Source: Eudoraea sp. (lineage in GTDB: Bacteria; Bacteroidota; Bacteroidia; Flavobacteriales; Flavobacteriaceae). From it: DNA of 6,643 bases. The position numbers and the translations under genes were made by a program. Positions 1 to 5,145 of the stretch are shown piece after piece. The stretch spans positions 1 through 6,643 of the forward strand of contig JABDPH010000476.1 in NCBI GenBank assembly GCA_013042925.1, read 5' to 3'. The notes beneath the pieces were generated by a model. It saw only the letters and a program-made list of their open reading frames with translations. It had not been told where the DNA came from and did no database searches. Every line of letters begins with the position of its first letter. Within the stretch, counting starts at the first letter, position 1.

Positions 1-7
1 CAGAATT

Positions 8-1264
8 ATGTTAGTATCTCTCAGACCCGCCCTTTTTTTATCAGGGCTTTTCCTAATTATTTGTCAATCTATAAACGCGCAAGGCTTCCCAAATTATGAT
101 GGGGGCTTTAAATTTGAACTTGGGGAAGATAGCTCCAAATACCTTCGTATTGTTTCCTGGGTACAGGGACAGGCGGTGTATAATATGGACGATACGTCCG
201 ACGCTAATGGGAACGAAAACAGCAACCTTAATTTTAATTTACGCCGTGCACGTATCTTAATGTACTCGCAGATAAATAAGGATTTCCTTATCCTAACACA
301 TTTTGGGCTCAATAACTTAAACAGTACTACCCTAAGTCCTACCGGAACCGGGGAAGGCTCCCAATTATTTTTACACGGGGCATGGGCCCAATACAATTTT
401 GGAGAGAAGATCTCCATAGGGGGCGGCCTTCATTATTTTAATGGGATATCGAGACTTAACAACCAAAGTACCTTAAACATGATGACGCTCGATAATCATC
501 GTCAGGCATGGGCCACCCTGGGACTTTCGGATCAATTTGGGCGGCATATTGGCATATTTGCCAAGGGGAAGCTGAATAAATTTCAATACCGGGTATCGCT
601 GAACGAGGCTTCTGTTGCAACATTGGACCAACGCACCCCGCTTCCTGGTGCCGATGCGGTCTACAACGGAAGGGCACTTTTGGGATCTAAAGAGGCAGGA
701 AGGACCTATGCCGGGTATTTCGACTATCAGATCTTTGATGAGGAATCTAATTTGTTGCCCTATAAAGTAGGCTCCTATATAGGAGAGAAGCGTATTTTTA
801 ATATTGGCGCTGGCTTTTTCCTTCACCCTAACGGGGCCATTGTTGATAATGGTACCCTGGCGCAACCAGCACTTACGGGACAAGATGTTTTCATTTATGC
901 ACTCGATGCATTTTATGATGCGCCATTTGGCAAGAACGGGAGTGCTATTTCGGCCTATGCGATTTACCAGATCGCCGATTATGGAAGAGATTATTTGTAT
1001 AGTGTATATGGTACGGGCACCCTGTTTTGTGCTCATGCCGGGTATGTCTTTAAAGGGGATGTGGCTAAAACGCGCTACCAACCCTATGTAAGCTATGGTA
1101 CAAATACATATGATGCGGTTAACGACACCCAAAAATCTCTTGGAATAGGTGTGAACGCATATATGAGCGGTCACCATTCAAAATTAACGCTCGAATACAA
1201 GAATCAGGTATTCGGGTCATTTACATCGAATATGATTTTGCTTCAGGCGATGATCTATCTCTAA
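8..1264 (+). CDS. Outer-membrane porin-like beta-barrel protein
   Basis: The 418-residue product begins with a signal peptide: hydrophobic residues about 8-20 and a likely signal peptidase I site after SINA (residues 21-24), so it should be exported. The mature part alternates short amphipathic strands with polar turns, as in a beta-barrel, and ends in a hydrophobic strand (ILLQAMIYL). The stretch FNLRRARILMYSQI near residues 76-89, followed by a second strand with ILTHFGLNN, resembles the start of phosphate-selective porin O/P-like barrels, which let small solutes or anions cross the outer membrane. The substrate cannot be read from the sequence. The ATG at position 8 gives a complete signal peptide, but only seven upstream bases are visible, so a start slightly to the left is possible. 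The gene converges on the small membrane protein gene on the minus strand, 45 bp away. Porin-like barrel is fairly sure; exact family is not. Confidence 0.8.
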   Translation: MLVSLRPALFLSGLFLIICQSINAQGFPNYDGGFKFELGEDSSKYLRIVSWVQGQAVYNMDDTSDANGNENSNLNFNLRRARILMYSQINKDFLILTHFGLNNLNSTTLSPTGTGEGSQLFLHGAWAQYNFGEKISIGGGLHYFNGISRLNNQSTLNMMTLDNHRQAWATLGLSDQFGRHIGIFAKGKLNKFQYRVSLNEASVATLDQRTPLPGADAVYNGRALLGSKEAGRTYAGYFDYQIFDEESNLLPYKVGSYIGEKRIFNIGAGFFLHPNGAIVDNGTLAQPALTGQDVFIYALDAFYDAPFGKNGSAISAYAIYQIADYGRDYLYSVYGTGTLFCAHAGYVFKGDVAKTRYQPYVSYGTNTYDAVNDTQKSLGIGVNAYMSGHHSKLTLEYKNQVFGSFTSNMILLQAMIYL

Positions 1265-1279
1265 AACAGCTGCCTGAAG
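1241..1279. repeat. Inverted repeat straddling the porin stop codon
   Basis: CTTCAGGC at 1241-1248 is matched by its perfect reverse complement GCCTGAAG at 1272-1279, leaving a 23-nt loop that contains the porin stop codon. It lies at the convergent junction with the 61-aa gene. No clear T-tract follows on either strand, so it is at best a weak transcription end signal or mRNA 3' stabilising hairpin. The 8-bp match could be chance. Confidence 0.35.
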
Positions 1280-1309
1280 GCGATCAAGATATTAAAAGGG
1301 GCTATTGCT

Positions 1310-1495
1310 CTAGGTCTTCTTAGTTAAAGACAGATTGATGACAATGGCCATTAGGAGCCAAATAATAAAGGTCTCCCCGTGGGTCATTTCATAGGTAGAA
1401 CCGGCTAATTTGGCTGCCATTAATATTATGTAAACAATAATGGGGGATAAAAATAAGCTGATTAGAAGACGGATAATCGATTTTTTATAATCCAT
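1310..1495 (-). CDS. Small two-helix membrane protein, function unknown
   Basis: This 61-residue product starts MDYKKS and has two hydrophobic segments: about residues 7-31 (rich in I, L, V with a central SPIIVY) and about residues 43-57 (FIIWLLMAIVINLSL). They are separated by a short polar stretch, STYEMTHGE, and the tail LTKKT is basic. By the positive-inside rule both ends would be cytoplasmic, making a small hairpin inner-membrane protein. I do not recognise a family. Support for being real is the clean topology, an ATG start, a position filling the space between a converging porin gene and a diverging dehydrogenase gene, and no better ORF opposite it. No Shine-Dalgarno sequence precedes the start, which is normal in Bacteroidota. 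It could still be a chance ORF in AT-rich DNA. Confidence 0.55.
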   Translation of the reverse strand: MDYKKSIIRLLISLFLSPIIVYIILMAAKLAGSTYEMTHGETFIIWLLMAIVINLSLTKKT

Positions 1496-1714
1496 AATAG
1501 GTTGATTTTATGACTTAATAATAGCCATTTTTTGGGTCATTTAAAAATATGGGTGTCTAAAAAATACAAAAAGGCGAACAAAATGGACGTCCCATGGGAT
1601 GGGGAAAAAGGAGATTGAAGTCCATACATAATTTTATACGAGGGGTTAGGCATACCGTGGTTTTGTTTGTAGCTTCATCCTCTTGTTCTAATAGGTTGCT
1701 TTATAGCGAACGAT
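1496..1714. other. Divergent intergenic spacer (61-aa gene / dehydrogenase)
   Basis: This 219-bp spacer should hold promoters for both flanking genes. It has no perfect TAnnTTTG element. The best plus-strand candidates are poor: TAATTTTA at 1629-1636, with a TTG (1615-1617) too close upstream, and TAGGTTGC at 1692-1699, with a TTTG (1666-1669) about 22 bp upstream. Two overlapping perfect palindromes occur, GGACGTCC (1585-1592) and TCCCATGGGA (1590-1599), which could be an operator or chance. An ATG-started frame from 1594 overlaps the dehydrogenase start and shows no protein-like features, so I do not call it a gene. Confidence 0.4.
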
Positions 1715-3067
1715 ATGAAAAATGTCTTAATCTGTGGTGCGGGAATGTCGGCTACCGACCTTATTTCTTACATGCTGAAACATGCTGAGGAATACGACTG
1801 GCAGGTAACTGTTGGGGATATTTTGGTTGAAACCGTAAAAAAGAAAATTGGGGGTCATCCAAGAGGAAGGGCGGTTTACTTTGATTGCTATGATGCGGAA
1901 ATTATGGAGCGTTATATTAAGGATGCAGACATTGTAATCTCGTTGCTACCTCCCGGCATGCACGCGGCGGCTGCAAAAATTGCCCTTCAATATAATGCAC
2001 ATGTTGTAACAGCTTCCTATGCAAGTGAGGAAATGATAGCCATGCACGAAGCGGCAGCAGAAAAAGGACTTACATTTTTGAATGAGTTGGGTGCCGATCC
2101 GGGGATAGATCATATGAACGGAATGCGGTCTATAAACTACATTAAGAAAAAGGGTGGGGAGCCGGTGGCATTTACTTCCTATTGCGGCAGCTTGGTTGCC
2201 CCGGAGAGCAATGATAACCCCTGGGGTTATAAATTTACCTGGAGTCCAATGAATGTCATTACAGCAGGGAGTGCAGGAGCATGTTATTACAGAAATAGCA
2301 ACTTTCGTTGTATCCCATACCATCGGTTGTTTGCCAATCCAAAAATTATAGCGGTTCCTGGTTTTAGGGAATTTGAAGCCTATGAAAATAGAGATTCCGT
2401 TGCCTACAGAAAAAAATACGGCCTCGATGACATTCCAACATTTATACGAGCAACATTGCGGCATCCTGGTTTTTGCGAAGCATGGAATCTTTTGATACAA
2501 TTGGGGGTAACGGCGAACAATTATCATATTGAAGGTAGTGAACATATGACCTACCGCCAGTGGATAGCAACATATCTGCCAGACACTGCTGAAAGTCTCG
2601 AAAATACCCTGGCAGATTTCTTGCATATTGAAAGAGGCGGAGTACTTCATCAACAATTGCTCTGGACAGAATTGCTCTCGGACAGACCCATTACGCGAGT
2701 ACACGGAACTCCTGCCGAGATACTATTAGACCTGCTCTTAGATAAGCTGAAATTTAATCCGGGCGACACAGATATGCTGGTCTTTTACGAACGCATAGAA
2801 TACAAACTCAACGGCGAATTATTTGAACATGTATCGTATTTGGTAACCAAGGGGATAGATCATTGGCATACTGCCATCTCTCGCACAGTGGGTTTACCTG
2901 CGGCTATAAGCGCAAAGATGATCCTTACCGGGAAAATTAAAAGCAGGGGGGTGTTGTTTCCCTGGGCTTCAGAAGTATATGATCCCGTTTTGGATGAGCT
3001 GGAAGAACTTGGTATTGCTTACACCTCGTATGATAACAAGATTGCACATTCGCAGTATGACTCTTAG
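1715..3067 (+). CDS. Saccharopine dehydrogenase-like oxidoreductase (Lys9 type)
   Basis: The 450-residue protein opens with a Rossmann nucleotide-binding motif, GAGMSA at residues 8-13, followed by the family's further landmarks: SLLPPGMH (76-83), TASYASEEM (99-107), NELGADPGIDHM (123-134) and YCGSLVAPESNDNPWGYKF (156-174), then a C-terminal domain. Length and motif order match the saccharopine dehydrogenase (L-glutamate-forming) family, which in eukaryotes converts saccharopine to glutamate plus 2-aminoadipate 6-semialdehyde using NAD(P)+ in the cytosol. Whether the bacterial protein does this is inference: no lysine-ketoglutarate reductase or semialdehyde dehydrogenase gene is in the window. 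It has no signal peptide. The ATG at 1715 puts the Rossmann strand MKNVLICGAG at the very N-terminus, as expected, and no Shine-Dalgarno sequence is evident. It is monocistronic here and converges on tlpA. The family is confident; the physiological substrate is not. Confidence 0.9.
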   Translation: MKNVLICGAGMSATDLISYMLKHAEEYDWQVTVGDILVETVKKKIGGHPRGRAVYFDCYDAEIMERYIKDADIVISLLPPGMHAAAAKIALQYNAHVVTASYASEEMIAMHEAAAEKGLTFLNELGADPGIDHMNGMRSINYIKKKGGEPVAFTSYCGSLVAPESNDNPWGYKFTWSPMNVITAGSAGACYYRNSNFRCIPYHRLFANPKIIAVPGFREFEAYENRDSVAYRKKYGLDDIPTFIRATLRHPGFCEAWNLLIQLGVTANNYHIEGSEHMTYRQWIATYLPDTAESLENTLADFLHIERGGVLHQQLLWTELLSDRPITRVHGTPAEILLDLLLDKLKFNPGDTDMLVFYERIEYKLNGELFEHVSYLVTKGIDHWHTAISRTVGLPAAISAKMILTGKIKSRGVLFPWASEVYDPVLDELEELGIAYTSYDNKIAHSQYDS

Positions 3068-3124
3068 AATGCTATAGTACTATGAGAATTGAGGAAGCAC
3101 TTTTTCTGTTGTTCGCAAAGAACC
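3068..3124. other. Convergent junction (dehydrogenase / TlpA)
   Basis: The 57 bp between the two stop codons should carry the transcription ends of both genes. I see a perfect 10-bp palindrome, ATAGTACTAT (3074-3083), and a short T run (CACTTTTTCTG, around 3101-3111), but no GC-rich hairpin directly followed by a T-tract. No terminator can be assigned with confidence. Confidence 0.3.
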
Positions 3125-3691
3125 TTACCGTTTTAGCACATCTTCTACTATCGCTCTAATGGAGGCGCTATTCCAATTTGAAGCCCCCTTCTCTTTAATA
3201 ATGATGTTACCGTGTTGGTCTATAAGATAGTTGGTGGGAATACTGCGTTCGAATAGTTCCTTTGGGGGTTGCATACGAGGGAATACCACCGGAAGGTCAT
3301 AGTTCTTTTTGTCTAAGAAGCGCTTCACCACCTCAGGGTTTTCGTTAGTGATCAGCAAAAACTGAATCTGGTCTCCATAGGAAGTATACAATTCCTGTAT
3401 ACTTGGTAGTTCGGCAATACAAGGAGGGCACCAGGTGGCCCAATAACTGATAAAAGTAACGGTGCCTTTGCCAATGGCTGCCTCAAGGGGAGTACCATCC
3501 AGGGTTCTTACCTTATAGGTAAAAGGGAGGAGTTGGGTTTGTTCGTCTGCGTCCAATACACCGGGAGACCATACCGCTACCCGTAGGGTATTTAACGCCA
3601 CTTGTATTGGTTTCCGGGTTTGTGGAATTATCAGTAACAGTATACATACCACAAACAAAATAGAACTGCGGCTAAAAGGCTTCTTCTTCAT
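3125..3691 (-). CDS. TlpA-like membrane-anchored thiol-disulfide oxidoreductase
   Basis: The product is 188 residues from the ATG at 3691. A basic N-terminus (MKKKPFSR) precedes one transmembrane segment at about residues 9-23 (SSILFVVCILLLIIP), which tethers the protein to the inner membrane with the rest in the periplasm. The thioredoxin-like fold follows, with the active site WCPPC at residues 87-91 (redox cysteines 88 and 91), the cis-proline in SIPTNYLID (about residue 152), and a C-terminal helix after GASNWNS. Such proteins reduce or exchange disulfides in periplasmic partners, for example in cytochrome c maturation; the partner here is unknown. An in-frame TTG at 3700 would add only three residues (MQK); I prefer the ATG because it begins the canonical basic signal-anchor. 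It converges on the dehydrogenase gene and has a long leader upstream. Family assignment is secure. Confidence 0.9.
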   Translation of the reverse strand: MKKKPFSRSSILFVVCILLLIIPQTRKPIQVALNTLRVAVWSPGVLDADEQTQLLPFTYKVRTLDGTPLEAAIGKGTVTFISYWATWCPPCIAELPSIQELYTSYGDQIQFLLITNENPEVVKRFLDKKNYDLPVVFPRMQPPKELFERSIPTNYLIDQHGNIIIKEKGASNWNSASIRAIVEDVLKR

Positions 3692-3738
3692 TTTCTGCAA
3701 AGTACTTAATTCTAACGATCCATTTTAAAAAAGACACC

Positions 3739-3757
3739 CTCCCTTTTTTTAAGGAAG
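3739..3757 (-). terminator. Possible hairpin in the tlpA leader
   Basis: Read on the minus strand, CTTCCTT, a five-A loop and AAGGGAG can form a 7-bp stem with one G-U pair, and six bases later comes a T6 run (3732-3727). It lies between the candidate promoter near 3799 and the tlpA start, so it would act as an attenuator or simple leader structure. The stem is short and the T-run is displaced, so chance is quite possible. Confidence 0.25.
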
Positions 3758-3791
3758 AATGAATTTTTGGCAGTAGTGTTGCCTGCGATCA

Positions 3792-3799
3792 CAAAGGTA
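3792..3799 (-). promoter_or_regulatory. Candidate tlpA promoter -7 element
   Basis: The minus strand reads TACCTTTG here, a perfect match to the Bacteroidota -7 consensus TAnnTTTG. It would start transcription near 3785 and leave a leader of roughly 95 nt before the tlpA ATG at 3691. No good -33 TTG is seen at the expected distance, which lowers confidence. Confidence 0.45.
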
Positions 3800-3916
3800 G
3801 GAATTGCTTAAAATTTTGTTATAATTCCCTGGTTGTGTTAAAGTATTCTTAACCACTGTTACATTGCCAAAAACTTGCAGTCTATGTAGTAAGAGCAAAC
3901 AAAAGAATGCAAGGCA

Positions 3917-4132
3917 ATGTTCAGTAAATTAGGTCTAAATGTGTTTAAATTAATAAAGATATACGGCGCAAGCTGCATATTTTTTGACATGTACATGTCC
4001 ATGTTCGGTTCCATGGAGACAGATCCAACTACCATGGCGTATACCTTTGGGATAGAAGGATTATTTATATTGCTGAAATCTTCACAAATTGAGATCCCCT
4101 TATGGGTGGAAGTTGCACAAGACCTTGTGTAA
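3917..4132 (+). CDS. Possible small protein (71 aa), unrecognised
   Basis: This ORF encodes 71 residues starting MFSKLGLNVFKLIKIYG. It is the best coding candidate in the roughly 550 bp between tlpA and the DUF6090 gene. An AAGG sits four bases before the ATG. The protein has a methionine-rich centre (MYMSMFGSM, about residues 25-33), then a moderately hydrophobic run (FGIEGLFILL) and a tail with IPLWVEVAQDLV that reads like plausible protein. There is no clear signal peptide or full transmembrane helix, and I recognise no family. A 95-codon ORF on the opposite strand (4146 down to 3859) covers it almost entirely; it is richer in isolated polar and cysteine residues and looks like the antisense shadow. 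No good promoter element is seen upstream (the nearest is AAATTTTG at 3811-3818). It may be a real small gene or a chance ORF in noncoding DNA. Confidence 0.35.
   Translation: MFSKLGLNVFKLIKIYGASCIFFDMYMSMFGSMETDPTTMAYTFGIEGLFILLKSSQIEIPLWVEVAQDLV
3986..3999. repeat. Perfect 14-bp palindrome
   Basis: GACATGTACATGTC is identical to its own reverse complement. It lies inside the 71-aa ORF candidate, in the long gap between tlpA and the DUF6090 gene. It could be a site for a dimeric DNA-binding protein, or chance. Its self-complementarity explains why both strands show methionine-rich translations here. Confidence 0.5.
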
Positions 4133-4241
4133 TGAATTTCCCGCATCTAAAGTTTTAGAAGTCTTTTAAATAGGTATTAATGTGTGCTATTAATCTCCGG
4201 GAATTTGTAAGCGAATAGTTGAGCACTTCGCGAGTTTCTTT
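4133..4241. other. Spacer downstream of the 71-aa ORF and DUF6090 gene
   Basis: The 109 bp hold a perfect TCTAAA/TTTAGA inverted repeat (4146-4151 and 4154-4159) followed by AGTCTTTT, a weak terminator candidate for rightward transcription. ATTAAT also occurs twice close together. I see no strong terminator for the leftward DUF6090 gene and no RNA gene. Confidence 0.3.
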
Positions 4242-5006
4242 TTAAAAACGCTCGATTTCTTTTTCGATTAATTCCAGGATGAGGTCAATTTCTTTTTGCA
4301 GTTCAGTTCTAAATATGAGCACATCTTCTGTAAGCAAAAGTTTGATGGCCAATAGGTTCCGCACTCTGGGACGCTTTAATATTTCGGAATAATTGTTTTT
4401 GGGCTCTCCGTCTATAGAAACGTCCAACTGGGTAACGGGTCCTTTGGTAAAACGCACCAGATTTATGTCGTCTTCCGCAATGTCATCTATTCGAATCTGT
4501 TGCACGGTAAGCCGGTCTCTTACAATGGTATTTAGGTTATTGATCTTTAATTCCAGGCTCGTAAACTTTTGGCGTATCTCACGGCTACGGATCAAGGAGG
4601 CATTCCCGGTATTTTTAATTTCGGTATAGGAGTTTATTACAGGTACATTGGATTCAAAATCCCATATCATGGCTATAAATAGGTTATCAGAGAAATACTC
4701 CTCTGCTACTTGCTGCCCGGCTGGTTGTATTCCCAGGGCCAGGATCAACCTATTAATAAGTTGCTGTTCTTCGGCAATAAAATCTTCAGATTGCGAACTG
4801 GCCGATTGTAAGTCCTCCCGTAGGTTCTGCAGCAGGGCCTTTTCTTCAGATCTTGCCCGCTGGGATTCGTTCCAGTTGTTGATCTGCAACGCTATTAAAA
4901 TGCCAATCACCACCAATACGATCTCCCCAATAGCATATCTCATATACTTAAAAGGTCTGTTTTCATCTGCCATTTTTTTACGAATTTTTCTAAATATAGG
5001 GATCAT
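4242..5006 (-). CDS. DUF6090-type membrane protein, function unknown
   Basis: The 254-residue product has a basic N-terminus (MIPIFRKIRKKM), then the highly characteristic segment YAIGEIVLVVIGILIALQIN (residues 24-43), a single transmembrane helix ending in NNWNE. A charged, probably coiled-coil stretch follows (about 46-90), then the conserved-looking YTEIKNTGNASLIRSREIR (127-145) and a helical C-terminus rich in E, L and I. This arrangement matches the DUF6090 family, common in Flavobacteriia, often in several copies per genome, with no known function. Most of the protein is expected on the periplasmic side. The start at 5006 is preferred over the internal Met12 because family members begin with a similar basic stretch before the helix. 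It is divergent from the S9 peptidase gene. Family name is from memory of the motif; the function is genuinely unknown. Confidence 0.85.
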   Translation of the reverse strand: MIPIFRKIRKKMADENRPFKYMRYAIGEIVLVVIGILIALQINNWNESQRARSEEKALLQNLREDLQSASSQSEDFIAEEQQLINRLILALGIQPAGQQVAEEYFSDNLFIAMIWDFESNVPVINSYTEIKNTGNASLIRSREIRQKFTSLELKINNLNTIVRDRLTVQQIRIDDIAEDDINLVRFTKGPVTQLDVSIDGEPKNNYSEILKRPRVRNLLAIKLLLTEDVLIFRTELQKEIDLILELIEKEIERF

Positions 5007-5027
5007 TGTTGGTTAGTGTTTACTCCT

Positions 5028-5035
5028 GAAATATA
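5028..5035 (-). promoter_or_regulatory. Candidate DUF6090 gene promoter -7 element
   Basis: The minus strand reads TATATTTC, matching TAnnTTTG except for the last base, and lies 22 bases upstream of the ATG at 5006. The implied leader is only about 15 nt. No TTG is seen at the -33 distance, and the region is AT-rich, so this is tentative. Confidence 0.3.
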
Positions 5036-5114
5036 CTCATAAAAGAAAATTACCTCCTAATAAATTGTAGGGCACCCAACTTACGGGAAGCCTTTCCGGT
5101 ATGTATAGAAATAG

Positions 5115-5122
5115 TATATTTA
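5115..5122 (+). promoter_or_regulatory. Candidate S9 peptidase promoter -7 element
   Basis: TATATTTA matches the Bacteroidota -7 consensus TAnnTTTG except for the last base and lies 24 bases before the ATG at 5146, implying a leader of about 17 nt. The -33 position has only a poor TTTCC (5093-5097). The A-rich leader without Shine-Dalgarno (CCAAAACAACCTAT) is typical of the phylum. Confidence 0.35.
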
Positions 5123-5145
5123 TCAACGATACCAAAACAACCTAT

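Noticed and set aside
473..1177. Long minus-strand ORF (234 codons) opposite the porin gene
   Set aside because: It lies wholly inside the porin gene, its translation has no domain-like pattern, and the porin frame has a signal peptide and barrel features.
1594..1788. 64-codon plus-strand ORF overlapping the dehydrogenase start
   Set aside because: It overlaps the confident gene in another frame, and its VVLFVASSSC stretch only superficially resembles a lipobox because the hydrophobic part is not N-terminal.
1946..2704. Long minus-strand ORF (252 codons) inside the saccharopine dehydrogenase gene
   Set aside because: The translation is Cys-rich and irregular, as expected of an antisense shadow; the plus-strand frame carries the family motifs.
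3859..4146. 95-codon minus-strand ORF opposite the 71-aa candidate
   Set aside because: Its composition looks random, and the Met-rich part is explained by the palindromic CATG-rich DNA there. It is less protein-like than the plus-strand frame, though I cannot exclude it.
3701..4241. tRNA or other classic structured RNA in the long gap
   Set aside because: I looked for a T-loop GTTCRANNC with matching acceptor arms on the plus strand and found none; TGTTCGGTTCC near 4002 does not fit a T-arm.
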